Assembly: GCA_030695945.1 (NCBI GenBank)
Contig: JAUYOG010000067.1
Location: 1 to 45,927 of the forward strand
Source of the DNA: Ramlibacter sp.
GTDB lineage: Bacteria; Pseudomonadota; Gammaproteobacteria; Burkholderiales; Burkholderiaceae_C
Direction of reading: 5' to 3'
Length of the DNA: 45,927 nucleotides
Below, one piece after another: positions 25,231 through 33,896 of the stretch. Below the pieces are notes generated by a model. That model had not been told where the DNA came from. It saw only the letters and a list, made by a program, of their open reading frames with translations, and did no database searches. The position numbers and the translations under genes were made by a program. Numbering within the stretch: position 1 is the first letter of the stretch; every line of letters starts with the position of its first letter.

Positions 25231-26124
25231 TCACCCCGTGAGGATGGGCCGGAGTGCCTCGACCTCGGCGGCCATGAAGTCGAAGAAGGCCGACACGCGA
25301 GGGGTGCGGCGGAGGCGCTTGGTGGTCAGGATGCGCCAGATGCGGGTGAGTTCGGGAATCGGCCCCAGCACTCGGGCCAGCTCCGACTCCGCGTCGCCGA
25401 GCGCCGTCGGCAGCGGCGCCAGGCCCATGCCCGCCTTCGCCGACGACACCAGTCCCAGCACGCTGTCGGCGGTCGCGGCCCAGCGTGCACCCGGCGCCAC
25501 CTGCCGCAGCCAGGCGTTGGCGCGATGGCCGGACATGCTGTCGTCGAAGCCGACCAGCGCGTGGTGCGAGAGGTCCTCCACGCACCGGGGCTCGCCATGG
25601 CGCGCGATGTAGGCATGGCTGCCGTAAACGGCCCAAAGCGAATCACCCACCTTGCGCCCCACCAGTTCACTGTCCACGGTGTCGCCCGAACGCAAGGCGA
25701 CGTCCGCCTCGCCCTTGCCCAGGTCGAGGTACCGGTCGCTCATCAGGAACTCCACTTGCAGGTGCGGATGGCGGGCGCGGAAACGCTCCAGCAGTGGCGA
25801 CTTCGACAGGCGGTAGACGATCGGTTCGGGGCAGGTGACGCGCACCACGCCCGTCAGCTCCCGCGCGCATGAGCGCACCACATCCTCCAGCGCCAGGACG
25901 CTTTCCTCCACGCGACGCGCGTGCGGCAGCAGCTGCTCGCCGAACGGCGTGAGACGGTAGCCTGCGGGGTGGCGCTCGGCCAGCGGCTGGCCGAGGCGGC
26001 GCTCTAGCTCGGCCAGCCGCCGCTGGACCGTGGACTGGTCCACGCCCAGCAGCCGTGCCGCTGCTGTCGTGCTGCCGGAGCTGGCGACGGCCAGGAAATG
26101 CCGGAGATCGTCCCAATCGAACAT
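25231..26124 (-). CDS. LysR family transcriptional regulator
   Basis: Regulator of 297 residues. The N-terminal winged HTH reads FDWDDLRHFLAVASSGSTTAAARLLGVDQSTVQRRLAELERRLGQPL, followed by a linker helix and a periplasmic-binding-type effector domain (about residues 88-290). ATG 26124 puts the HTH at residue 2, as usual; an upstream in-frame ATG adds residues unlike the family. It is divergent from a secreted cupin gene with a 105-base gap, so the cupin gene is the likely target. The effector is unknown. Confidence 0.92.
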   Translation of the reverse strand: MFDWDDLRHFLAVASSGSTTAAARLLGVDQSTVQRRLAELERRLGQPLAERHPAGYRLTPFGEQLLPHARRVEESVLALEDVVRSCARELTGVVRVTCPEPIVYRLSKSPLLERFRARHPHLQVEFLMSDRYLDLGKGEADVALRSGDTVDSELVGRKVGDSLWAVYGSHAYIARHGEPRCVEDLSHHALVGFDDSMSGHRANAWLRQVAPGARWAATADSVLGLVSSAKAGMGLAPLPTALGDAESELARVLGPIPELTRIWRILTTKRLRRTPRVSAFFDFMAAEVEALRPILTG

Positions 26125-26229
26125 GGCGGCCCCGCAAGGATGCGGCCCCATTATGCAAAGTTGCGGCTGCCGCTGCCGCCCCCGACTGCCTAGACTGCAA
26201 CACAGGTTCATTCACACAGGAGTCCGATC

Positions 26230-26649
26230 ATGGTTTTGTCGAACGCGTGGCAGGTCGCCGCCGTGCTGCTGGTCGGATGGGCTGGCGCCGCTTCGTCCGT
26301 CGCCCAGCAGCCGGGATTCGCCGCGCCGCAGCTGCTGCTGCGCGAAAGCGCCGCCGGGATGCCCAAGGGCGACATGCAGGAGGTCCGGGTCATGACCGCC
26401 AGCTTCAAGCCCGGCGACAGGACCGTATTCCATACCCATCGCTCACCGGTGACGGTGTACGTGCTGGAGGGACAGTTCACGCTCGAGCTGGAAGGCCGCG
26501 CGCCGATCGTCGTGCAGGCCGGGCAGGCTTACGTCGAGCCACCCAACGTGAAGATGACGGGCTTCAACCGGAGCGCGACACAGCCGCTGCATGTCGTCAT
26601 CTTTTACGTGAGCGATCCCGACACCCCCTTCCTCGACTCGATCCGCTGA
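26230..26649 (+). CDS. Secreted cupin-domain protein
   Basis: A 139-residue protein with an N-terminal signal peptide (about residues 1-25, hydrophobic AAVLLVGWAGAASSVAQ with an Ala-x-Ala-like cleavage region). A single cupin barrel follows: FHTHRSPVTVYVLEGQFTLEL carries the two motif-1 His, and GQAYVEPPNVKMTGFNRS covers motif 2, where the usual His is absent. Metal binding may therefore be partial. ACAGGAG precedes the ATG. It is divergent from the LysR gene. The gap 26125-26229 holds a TAGACT element (26191-26196) that could be a -10 box. Confidence 0.85.
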   Translation: MVLSNAWQVAAVLLVGWAGAASSVAQQPGFAAPQLLLRESAAGMPKGDMQEVRVMTASFKPGDRTVFHTHRSPVTVYVLEGQFTLELEGRAPIVVQAGQAYVEPPNVKMTGFNRSATQPLHVVIFYVSDPDTPFLDSIR

Positions 26650-26662
26650 ACGTCCTCACCAA

Positions 26663-26685
26663 GGGGGCGCCCCCGCCTTTCGGGG
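26663..26685. other. Overlapping GC hairpins after the cupin gene
   Basis: GGGGGCGCCCCC (26663-26674) is a perfect palindrome that overlaps CCCCG-CCTTT-CGGGG (26671-26685). The two cannot form together. No T-run follows. The rest of the 178-base gap to the next gene shows a TAAGAT element (26762-26767) and a CAGGAG ribosome binding site. Confidence 0.3.
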
Positions 26686-26827
26686 ACCGGCACGGCGGGA
26701 GAGTGACTTATTTCACACAACCGGCTGGCGTGCGAACAGGCATGGCCGGGCACACTGAATGTAAGATGGCTCAGCGGTTCCCGTCCCTGCGGCGGGCTTT
26801 CGCGAGCGGAGTCAGGAGCAACGTCGC

Positions 26828-29134
26828 ATGGACAGCGCAGCGGCCGAAGCAGCACAGCCGGATTCGACCTCGGCTGCCGGGTACCCGCAGCCCGGCGGCA
26901 GCCCCTCGCGCCCGCTGAGGTTCCGCCTCTTCCTCCTTGCTGCCAGCGGCCTGGCACCCCTGGCGCTCGTGCTGGTGGTGGCCAGCGCCTACCTGGCGCA
27001 GGAACGGCGGACCGAAACGCAACGCTCCGCCCTCGACCTTTCGCGCGCCCTTGCCACCGCCGTGGATGCGGAATTGGGCTCCACCATCTCCCTGCTGGAG
27101 AACCTGACAATCTCGTCGGACCTCCAGAACATCGCCCCGGCGCGCCTGTCGACCGAAGACTTCGCCCGGCTGGCCCAGCGGATGGCGCAAAGCCAGCAAT
27201 GGCTGATGATCGTCGTGACCGACGAACGGGGCGAGGTGGTCGCGCGCGAGGGCCCCGCCGCGCCCGAGGCGCGCAGCACCGTCGAGCCCGACAGCCTGGC
27301 GCAGGTCCGCTCCACGCTGGCGCCCGTCGTCGGCCGCGTCGCCGTGGGGCCGGGCGGCCGCGACGCTTTCGCGGTACGGATTCCCGTGCTCAAGGATGGG
27401 CGCCCGCGCTACGTCCTGTCGGCCGTGGTGCCCACCAACCGGATCCTCGAGGTGGTGACGCGGCAACAGGTCGCTTCGCCGTGGTTGGCCACCGTGTTCG
27501 ATCAGGGCGGCAACAAGGTGGCCGGCTCGCGCACCGATGGCGCCCGTCGGTATTCCGCATCGCTGGAGCAGCTGGTTGGCAGGGGCGACGGCGAAGGGGT
27601 GGGGATCACCCGGACACCGGACGGCGCGGAAAAGCTCGTCGGCTTCAGCCGCGTCCGGTCCTCGCACTGGGTCGTGGCGGTGGGCATTCCGTCGGACAAG
27701 GCCAACGCGGACCTGCGCCGGGTGATCGCCGCGGTGGGTGCCGGCACGGCGGCGTCCCTGGGCCTGCTGGCATGGTTGGCCTGGCGGATGTCCCGCAGCA
27801 TCACCGGCCCGATCGACGTTCTCAAGCGGGCCGCTGCCGACCTCGGCGTGGGCAAGCAGGTGGCGCTGCGGCCGCTCGGCGTCGAGGAACTCGACGAAGT
27901 GGGCTGGGCGTTGCGGCAGGCGGCCATCGACCGCGATGACGCCAACGAGCGCCACGGCAAGGTGGAGGCCGAGCGGGAGCACCTGCTCGCCCAGCTCGAA
28001 GAGGCGCTGCGCGTCGCAGAGCAGGCCAACCGGAACAAGGACGAATTCCTGGCCCTGCTGGGCCACGAGCTGCGCAACCCGCTCGCGCCGATCATGAATG
28101 CCGTGCACCTGATCGGCCTCAAGGGCGACGACCGGACACTGCCCGAGCAACGCATCATCCAGCGCCAGCTTCGTTACGTCACGCGGATGGTGGACGACCT
28201 CCTGGATGCGTCGCGCATCACCAGCAAGCGCTTCGCGATCAACCTGCGTCCGCTGCGGCCGGTGCCGGTGCTGGAGCAGACCGTGGAGTCGCAGCGGCCG
28301 AACTTCGGCTCGCGCGCCGTCAACCTGCGCATCGACGACGCCGCGCGCAACGAGTGGGTGCGAGCCGACGAAGCGAGGCTGGTCCAGGTGTTCAACAACA
28401 TCCTGGGCAATGCCATCAAGTTCACGGCGCCGACCGGCGCGATCGATGTCGAGGCCCGGAAGGTGGGTCGCAGCATCGAGTTCGTCTTCCGTGACGATGG
28501 CGCGGGCATGAAGCCGGAACACCTGCGCCGCGCCTTCGACCTGTTCTACCAGGCGCCGCACCGGGCGCCGGGTGTCGGCGCCGGCCTCGGACTGGGCCTC
28601 GCGATCGTGAGGAGCCTGGTGGAAATGCACGCCGGCACCGTCCGGGCCCATAGCGACGGGGAGGGGCGTGGCATGGTCATCACCATCACCCTGCCGGTGG
28701 GCCAGCCGCCGAACCACGAGCCCGTGAAACCGCGGATCGCCGCCGGCGCGGCGTCGATGCGGGTGTTGGTGGTGGACGACAACGAGGATGCGGCCGACAC
28801 GCTCTCGATGCTGCTTGTCGCGACGGGCTTCGTGGTCCAGGTGGCCTACGCGCCGCAGTCGGCGCTCGACGCGGTTGTGTCCTTCCAGCCCGAGATCGTG
28901 CTGCTGGACATCGGCCTGCCGGAAATGGACGGCTACGAAGTCGCGCGGCGCCTGCGTTCGGGCGAGCGCCCCTATGCGGGAAGGCTGGTCGCGCTCACCG
29001 GCTATGGCCAGGAGAAGGACGTGCAGAAGGCCCACGACGCGGGCTTTGACGCGCACCTGACCAAGCCCGTGGAGCCGGACACGCTGCTCGAGATGCTGGC
29101 ACGGTTCGCCCAGGCCGCGCGGCCCCGGCCTTGA
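26828..29134 (+). CDS. Hybrid sensor histidine kinase/response regulator
   Basis: Membrane sensor of 768 residues. In order: a disordered Ala/Pro/Ser leader (1-30), TM1 (about 33-56), an extracytoplasmic sensor domain (60-295), TM2 (about 298-320), HAMP (318-370), a short coiled coil, HisKA with H413 in LALLGHELRNPLAPI, HATPase with FNNILGNAIKFTA, DDGAGM and GLGLGLAIVRSLV, and a C-terminal receiver with phospho-acceptor D694 in VLLDIGLPEMDGYEV and the conserved TKPVEPD Lys. The layout with a single receiver and no HPt means onward transfer needs another protein. No response regulator gene is adjacent. Confidence 0.93.
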   Translation: MDSAAAEAAQPDSTSAAGYPQPGGSPSRPLRFRLFLLAASGLAPLALVLVVASAYLAQERRTETQRSALDLSRALATAVDAELGSTISLLENLTISSDLQNIAPARLSTEDFARLAQRMAQSQQWLMIVVTDERGEVVAREGPAAPEARSTVEPDSLAQVRSTLAPVVGRVAVGPGGRDAFAVRIPVLKDGRPRYVLSAVVPTNRILEVVTRQQVASPWLATVFDQGGNKVAGSRTDGARRYSASLEQLVGRGDGEGVGITRTPDGAEKLVGFSRVRSSHWVVAVGIPSDKANADLRRVIAAVGAGTAASLGLLAWLAWRMSRSITGPIDVLKRAAADLGVGKQVALRPLGVEELDEVGWALRQAAIDRDDANERHGKVEAEREHLLAQLEEALRVAEQANRNKDEFLALLGHELRNPLAPIMNAVHLIGLKGDDRTLPEQRIIQRQLRYVTRMVDDLLDASRITSKRFAINLRPLRPVPVLEQTVESQRPNFGSRAVNLRIDDAARNEWVRADEARLVQVFNNILGNAIKFTAPTGAIDVEARKVGRSIEFVFRDDGAGMKPEHLRRAFDLFYQAPHRAPGVGAGLGLGLAIVRSLVEMHAGTVRAHSDGEGRGMVITITLPVGQPPNHEPVKPRIAAGAASMRVLVVDDNEDAADTLSMLLVATGFVVQVAYAPQSALDAVVSFQPEIVLLDIGLPEMDGYEVARRLRSGERPYAGRLVALTGYGQEKDVQKAHDAGFDAHLTKPVEPDTLLEMLARFAQAARPRP

Positions 29135-29161
29135 CGGTGTCGCGCCCGGGCGCCACGCGCA

Positions 29162-29935
29162 TCACTGTTCCGCGAAGGCGCGCTCGATCACGAAGTCGCC
29201 GGGCCTTGACGTGTTGCCTTCGACGAAGCCCCGGCCCTCCAGCATCTGCTTCAGGTCGCGCAACATGCCCGGGCTGCCGCAGATCATCACGCGGTCCCCG
29301 GCGGCGTCCAGCGGCGGGATGCCCAGGTCCTCGAACATCTTGCCGGTTTCCATGAGGTCGGTGACGCGGCCCATGTTCTTGTAGGCCTCGCGGGTGACGG
29401 TCGGGTAGTAGCGCAGCTGGCTCGTCACCAGCTCGCCCAGGACCTCATGCGCGGGCAGGTGCTCCACCAGCAGGTCGTGGTAGGCCAGTTCGTCCTTCTG
29501 GCGCACGCCGTGCACCAGGATGATCTGCTCGAACTTCTCGTAGGTGGCCGGGTCGTGCACGATGCTCATGAAGGGCGCCAGGCCGGTGCCGGTGGACAGC
29601 AGGAACAGGCGCTTGCCCGGAAGCAGGTAGTCGATCAGCAGCGTGCCGGTGGGCTTGCGGCCGACGATGATCCTGTCGCCGACCTTCAGGTGCTGCAGCC
29701 GCGAGGTGAGCGGGCCGTCCGGCACCTTGATGCTGAGGAACTCGAGGTGCTCCTCGTAGTTGGCGCTCACGATGCTGTACGCGCGCAGCAGGGGCTTCTC
29801 GTTGACCCGCAGGCCGATCATGGTGAAATGGCCGTTGGAAAACCGCAGCGACTTGTCGCGGGTGGTCTTGAAGGTGAACAGCTTGTCCGTCCAGTGGTGG
29901 ACGGACAGGACGGTTTCCTCGTTGAATGCACTCAT
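29162..29935 (-). CDS. fpr: Ferredoxin--NADP(+) reductase
   Basis: FAD-dependent reductase of 257 residues, moving electrons between NADPH and ferredoxin/flavodoxin. RAYSIVSANYEEHLEFLSIKV is the FAD-binding R-x-Y-S motif; LLSTGTGLAPFMSIV and VMICGSPGMLRDLKQMLEGRGF are the NADP-binding motifs; the C-terminus ends FVIERAFAEQ. It matches the bacterial subclass I type. GGAG precedes the ATG by about 9 bases. An AT-rich TATATT (29973-29978 on the minus strand) is a likely -10 box. In other proteobacteria fpr is redox-regulated; no regulator gene lies here. Confidence 0.95.
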   Translation of the reverse strand: MSAFNEETVLSVHHWTDKLFTFKTTRDKSLRFSNGHFTMIGLRVNEKPLLRAYSIVSANYEEHLEFLSIKVPDGPLTSRLQHLKVGDRIIVGRKPTGTLLIDYLLPGKRLFLLSTGTGLAPFMSIVHDPATYEKFEQIILVHGVRQKDELAYHDLLVEHLPAHEVLGELVTSQLRYYPTVTREAYKNMGRVTDLMETGKMFEDLGIPPLDAAGDRVMICGSPGMLRDLKQMLEGRGFVEGNTSRPGDFVIERAFAEQ

Positions 29936-29972
29936 GGGTGATGCTCCGCCGCGCGGAAGGAAAAAAGGACGC

Positions 29973-29978
29973 AATATA
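29973..29978 (-). promoter_or_regulatory. Candidate -10 box for fpr
   Basis: Read on the minus strand this is TATATT, in the only AT-rich patch of the 223-base divergent gap 29936-30158. No clear -35 box was found. The rest of the gap is GC-rich with no other structure noticed. Confidence 0.35.
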
Positions 29979-30158
29979 GATGGTAGGGGCGCCGGGCGCC
30001 TTGACGCGCCGCAAGTGCGCCAGCCCCTGCCCGCCACGGGGAATTGTGCCTGCGCGCGGCCGGCCGCCTTGCGACGAAGGTTTTTCCACGGACAGGGCCG
30101 GGCCCGCGCCTTGCAGGCGGCGCCGACAACGGCCACACTGGCCCCCAAGGAGGCTTCC

Positions 30159-31580
30159 ATGGCCATGACACTCACGGGAATCGATGGCGGCCGGGTGGAC
30201 CTTGCCGCCGAGGCGCTTGCCGCATTCAAGGGAAGCTTCAGGGGCGCCGTGCTCGCGCCCGGCGATGCCGGGTACGAGGAGGCCCGGCAGGTGTGGAACG
30301 CCATGATCGACCGCCGCCCCGGCCTGATCGCGCGCTGCACCGGCACGATGGACGTGGTGCAGGCAGTTCGCTTCGCGCGGCAGCACGGGTTGCTCCACTC
30401 CGTGCGCGGCGGCGGCCACAACATCGCTGGACTGGCCGTCTGCGAAGGGGGCCTGATGATCGACATGTCGCTGCTGCGCGGCGTGTGGGTCGACCCCCTG
30501 AAGCGCACCGCGCGCGCCCAGGCCGGCTGCACGCTGGGTCACCTGGACCGTGAGACGCAGCTGCACGGCCTCGCGGCCGTGCTCGGGTTCGTGTCGGAAA
30601 CCGGCATCGCGGGCCTCACCGTGGGCGGCGGCTTCGGCTACCTCACGCGCCAGCACGGCTGGACCTGCGACACGGTGTTGTCGATGGAGGTGGTGACCGC
30701 GCAAGGCCAGGTCGTGCGCGCTTCGGACGATGAGAACGCGGAGCTGTTCTGGGCGCTGCGCGGCGGCGGCGGGAACTTCGGCATCGTCACGTCGTTCGAG
30801 TACCGGCTGTTCCCGGTCGGGCCCGAGATCCTGGGCGGCGCCATCGCGTGGCGCGGCCAGGACGCCCTGCAGGTGCTCGATGCCTTCCGCGAGCTCAGCG
30901 CTGTCGCCCCGCGTGAGCTGACCCTGGTCGCGGCGCTGCGCATCGCCCCGCCCGCGCCGTGGCTGCCCAAGGAGATCCATGGCCAGCCGATGGCCGCCAT
31001 CTTCGCGTGCTACAGCGGCAAGCCGGAGGAGGGCGAGGCGCTGCTCGCGCCGCTGCGCAGGAGGGGCAACCCCGTTGCCGATATCGTCACGCGGCGGCCG
31101 TACGTGCAGATGCAGAGCCTGCTCGATGCCACGCAGCCGAAGGGCCGGCGCTACTACTGGAAATCCCACTACCTCGGCGAGCTCGGCCGGGACGCCGCGG
31201 ACCTGGCGGCCGAGCACGCGTCCCGCATCGCGTCGCCCCATTCGGCGATCCTCTTGTTCCAGATCGGCGGGGCCTTGAACGAGCTGCCGTCGGGCCATTC
31301 GCCGGCCGGCAACCGCGATGCCCAGTACGTGCTCAACATCGCGGGCGCGTGGGAAAAGCCCGAGGACGACGCGAAGCACATCCAATGGGCGCGCGACACC
31401 TTCGAGGCGATGAAGCCGTGCTCGACCGGCGGCACGTACATCAACTTCCTCACGCAGGAGGAGGGCGCCGACCGGATCGAGGCCGCCTACGGACGCCCCG
31501 CGCTGGACAAACTGGCCGGCATCAAGCGCCAATGGGACCCGGACGGCTTCTTCCGCCACACCAAGGGCGTGACGGGTTGA
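30159..31580 (+). CDS. FAD-linked oxidoreductase, berberine-bridge-enzyme-like
   Basis: Oxidase of 473 residues with the PCMH FAD-binding fold and a C-terminal BBE segment. H87 in RGGGHNIAGLAV is the expected covalent FAD ligand. The Cys that makes the second covalent bond in bicovalent members is absent (GFVSETGIAGLTVGGGFGYL), so flavin attachment is probably through His only. GGGGNFGIVTSFEYRLFPVG and the C-terminal YINFLTQEEGADRIEAAYG and IKRQWDPDGFFRHTKG motifs are typical. AAGGAGG precedes the ATG. The substrate is unknown; neighbours are YciI-like, DUF3297 and glutathione transferase genes. Confidence 0.92.
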   Translation: MAMTLTGIDGGRVDLAAEALAAFKGSFRGAVLAPGDAGYEEARQVWNAMIDRRPGLIARCTGTMDVVQAVRFARQHGLLHSVRGGGHNIAGLAVCEGGLMIDMSLLRGVWVDPLKRTARAQAGCTLGHLDRETQLHGLAAVLGFVSETGIAGLTVGGGFGYLTRQHGWTCDTVLSMEVVTAQGQVVRASDDENAELFWALRGGGGNFGIVTSFEYRLFPVGPEILGGAIAWRGQDALQVLDAFRELSAVAPRELTLVAALRIAPPAPWLPKEIHGQPMAAIFACYSGKPEEGEALLAPLRRRGNPVADIVTRRPYVQMQSLLDATQPKGRRYYWKSHYLGELGRDAADLAAEHASRIASPHSAILLFQIGGALNELPSGHSPAGNRDAQYVLNIAGAWEKPEDDAKHIQWARDTFEAMKPCSTGGTYINFLTQEEGADRIEAAYGRPALDKLAGIKRQWDPDGFFRHTKGVTG

Positions 31581-31670
31581 CGCAAGGTTCGACCCCGGAT
31601 GTCGATTCCGGCGGGCCCGGTTCGTCGTCCAGGCAGCACTCCCGCCAACACCACCGGAAAGGACTTTCCC

Positions 31671-32051
31671 ATGAAATACCTCTGCCTGGCGTACTACGAC
31701 GCGGAAAAGATGGGCGCCATGCCGCCCGATGAGCTGAAGGCGATGGTGAGCCGATGCCCGCCCAAGGACGCGAAACTCAAGGCCACCGGGCGCATGGTGT
31801 TGAGCGCATCACTGCAGGACCGCAAGAACACCATTTCCATGCGCCCCCGCGGCGGGCGGCCGGCGGTCACCGATGGCCCGTTCGCCGAATCGAAGGAACT
31901 CGTCGGCGGCTTCTTCATCATCGAGGCCGCCGATCGTGAAGACGCGATCCGCATTGCGTCGCTGCATCCCGCCGCCACGCTGGGCGAGCAGGCCGGGTGG
32001 GGCATCGAGCTGCTCCCCATCGAACGGTACATGGAGCCGGGCCCTGCCTGA
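31671..32051 (+). CDS. YciI-like/DGPF-domain protein
   Basis: A 126-residue ferredoxin-like-fold protein of the YCII family. MKYLCLAYYDAEKMGAM is the usual N-terminus; VTDGPFAESKELVGGFFIIEAADREDAI is the diagnostic DGPF-Ala-E-x-KE-x-x-GG-F motif. Members often sit beside ECF sigma factors of the SigJ/ECF41-like type; none is here. GGAAAGGA gives a good ribosome binding site. It follows the FAD oxidase after 90 bases. Biochemical function unknown. Confidence 0.9.
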   Translation: MKYLCLAYYDAEKMGAMPPDELKAMVSRCPPKDAKLKATGRMVLSASLQDRKNTISMRPRGGRPAVTDGPFAESKELVGGFFIIEAADREDAIRIASLHPAATLGEQAGWGIELLPIERYMEPGPA

Positions 32052-32080
32052 GCGTGGACAATCGGGCATCTTCCGCAAAA

Positions 32081-32338
32081 ATGGAAACCATGGACGAAGC
32101 CAAAGAACGCCCCACGCTGCCCGACCACCTCTCGGTCGATCCCCGAAGCCCGCACCACGTGGCGGCCGTGTTCGAGCACGAAGTCGGCATCCGCCTGAAC
32201 GGCAAGGAGCGCCATGACGTGGAGGAGTACTGCATCAGCGAAGGCTGGGTGAAGGTCCCCGCGGGCAAGACGGTGGACCGCAAGGGCCACCCGCTGCTGA
32301 TCAAGCTCAAGGGCACCGTCGAAGCCTTTTACCGCTAG
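32081..32338 (+). CDS. DUF3297 family protein
   Basis: A small, highly conserved protein of 85 residues. Its core (LPDHLSVDPRSPHHVAAVF, then EHEVGIRLNGKERHDVEEYCISEGWVKVPAGKTVDRKGHPLLIKLKG) matches DUF3297. No function is known to me. ATG 32081 and ATG 32090 are both possible starts. It lies 29 bases after the YciI-like gene and 6 bases before the glutathione transferase gene, suggesting a short operon. Confidence 0.9.
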   Translation: METMDEAKERPTLPDHLSVDPRSPHHVAAVFEHEVGIRLNGKERHDVEEYCISEGWVKVPAGKTVDRKGHPLLIKLKGTVEAFYR

Positions 32339-32344
32339 GCGGCG

Positions 32345-33022
32345 ATGGGAACGCCGACACGCTTCACGCTGTACTCCGGCCCCCTGAGCATGTTCGGTGC
32401 CAAGGCGCAGATCGCGGCGCTGGAAAAGGGGCTGGATTTCGAGCTGGTGCTGGTCCCCTTCGATTTCCATGCGCTCTACACGCCCAAGCATCCGGAAGTG
32501 CTGCGCATCAACCCGAAGGCGCAGGTGCCCGTGCTGGTGCACGGCGACCTCGAGCTCTTCGACTCGACGCAGATCTTCGAATACCTGGAAGACCTGCAGC
32601 CCAGCCCGCCGCTGTGGCCGCGCGAGACCGCTGAACGGGCCCGTGCGCGCCTCCTCGAGCACCAGTCCGACGAGGTGTATTTCCCGCACGTCGTCCGGTT
32701 GATGGGCCTGCAGGACAAGCTGGGGGAAGAGCCCGCCGTCGCGGCCATCGCGGCGGCGAGGCGGTACTACGCGAAGATGGAGTCGCTGCTGCAGGGCCGG
32801 GAGTTCCTCGCGGGCCCGCTGACGTTTGCCGACATCGCCTTCTACATGGCGGCGCTGTTCGGCGAGCGGCAGGGCGCGCCTCTCACCCATGAGACGCCGC
32901 GGCTGCTGCAATGGCGCGAGCGCATGACGCAGCGTCCCGCCGTGCGCGCGGTCGTCGGTCCCATGGCGGCGTGGCTGGCCAACGCGGGCCGGCCCGTGCC
33001 GGCCTTCATGCAGGGCCTGTGA
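32345..33022 (+). CDS. Glutathione S-transferase family protein
   Basis: Cytosolic transferase-like protein of 225 residues. The N-terminal thioredoxin-fold domain has LYSGPLSMFGAKAQIAALEKGL, then INPKAQVPVLVHGDLELFDSTQIFEYLED with the conserved cis-Pro and the glutathione gamma-Glu-binding D-S/T pair. The all-helical C-terminal domain follows from about residue 95, with PLTFADIAFYMAAL (N-capping/hydrophobic staple region). Substrate unknown; context suggests detoxification alongside the FAD oxidase. Confidence 0.92.
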   Translation: MGTPTRFTLYSGPLSMFGAKAQIAALEKGLDFELVLVPFDFHALYTPKHPEVLRINPKAQVPVLVHGDLELFDSTQIFEYLEDLQPSPPLWPRETAERARARLLEHQSDEVYFPHVVRLMGLQDKLGEEPAVAAIAAARRYYAKMESLLQGREFLAGPLTFADIAFYMAALFGERQGAPLTHETPRLLQWRERMTQRPAVRAVVGPMAAWLANAGRPVPAFMQGL

Positions 33023-33037
33023 AACGAAGCCGCCGGC

Positions 33038-33691
33038 TCACGGGTGCGCTGAAAAGCCCAGCCGCAGCGCGCCTCGCTCGGCCACCGCCAGCAGACGCCT
33101 GAGCAGGCTGCGAGTGCTTTCCGTGCCGGGCGACCTGTCCATGAGCCAGCGCGAGAACGTGGTGAGGTAGATGGTCGTGATCACCGCCTCCTCGAGTTCG
33201 CGGCGCCAGCCCACCGAAGGCAGCATCGCGGTTTCGCGGATCCACTGCGCCGTCCGGCTGATGCGCGCCACGCCGCGCACCTGCAAGTGGACATGTTCGG
33301 GATGGAGCTTGTAGCCGAGCATGCCCGCGACAGTCCGCTGGTGGGGTGCGAGAGCGTCCAGCCACGCCGTGATCGCGCGGTAGAGGCGCTCGCGGATCGC
33401 CAACTCGCCCCAACCCGGCCGCCTGAAGCACGCCAGCAGCGCGGCGTCGGCGATGTCGAAGAAGCCCCCGGCGATGGCGTCCTTGTCGCCGAAGTGGCGG
33501 CGCAGCTCTTCCAGGCTCATGCCCGCTTCCCGCGCGACTGCATGCACGTGGACCGCGTCCCAGCTGCCCGCCTGCTCTGCGAGGCGCAGCGCGGCATGGA
33601 CGATGCTGACCCGGACGGTGTCGTCCTGGACGCCGCCGGCCATGACGTCGAGCGATAGATCCATGCTGTACTGCCCTGGAGTGGAATCCAT
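33038..33691 (-). CDS. TetR family transcriptional regulator
   Basis: Regulator of about 217 residues. The N-terminal HTH reads SIVHAALRLAEQAGSWDAVHVHAVAREAGMSLEELRRHFGDKDAIAGGFFDIAD, with a less typical recognition helix (LEELRRHFGDKD in place of the common LYYHF). A variable all-helical ligand domain follows. ATG 33691 is the longest ATG start; ATG 33664 is preceded by an AGGGCAG and may be preferred. Divergent from the DUF748 gene across a 205-base gap, so it could control it. The C-terminal region starts 15 bases from the convergent glutathione transferase gene. Confidence 0.85.
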   Translation of the reverse strand: MDSTPGQYSMDLSLDVMAGGVQDDTVRVSIVHAALRLAEQAGSWDAVHVHAVAREAGMSLEELRRHFGDKDAIAGGFFDIADAALLACFRRPGWGELAIRERLYRAITAWLDALAPHQRTVAGMLGYKLHPEHVHLQVRGVARISRTAQWIRETAMLPSVGWRRELEEAVITTIYLTTFSRWLMDRSPGTESTRSLLRRLLAVAERGALRLGFSAHP

Positions 33692-33802
33692 GCTAGCGCG
33701 GCCACCGCGCACGGCCTGTCGGCTAACGCCTCGTTCCGGCGCCGGAGCAGCCTCGCGCCACGGCGGCCTTCCGCTTGCTCCGCGTCAAGCCATCCCTCGA
33801 AA

Positions 33803-33822
33803 CCCGGGCGAAGACCCGGGCG
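33803..33822. repeat. Short direct repeat in the TetR/DUF748 divergent gap
   Basis: CCCGGGCG occurs twice, 12 bases apart (33803-33810 and 33815-33822). CCCGGG is self-complementary, so hairpin pairing is also possible. TATCCT follows at about 33828 and could be a -10 box for the DUF748 gene. The rest of the gap shows nothing else clear. Confidence 0.3.
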
Positions 33823-33896
33823 TGGTCTATCCTGACGGGGTGGGCGCGTGCGTCGAGTGCCCTTTCCGGGCGTCGGCCCGACCAACCGGAGGCGTC

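Noticed and set aside
26663..26685. Intrinsic terminator after the cupin gene
   Set aside because: Competing GC hairpins but no T-run, so listed only as structure.
31671..32051. YciI-like gene as a marker of an ECF sigma factor locus
   Set aside because: No sigma factor gene lies on either side within the window.
33803..33822. CCCGGGCG direct repeat as a TetR operator
   Set aside because: Too short and too GC-typical of this genome to claim as an operator; kept as a low-confidence repeat.
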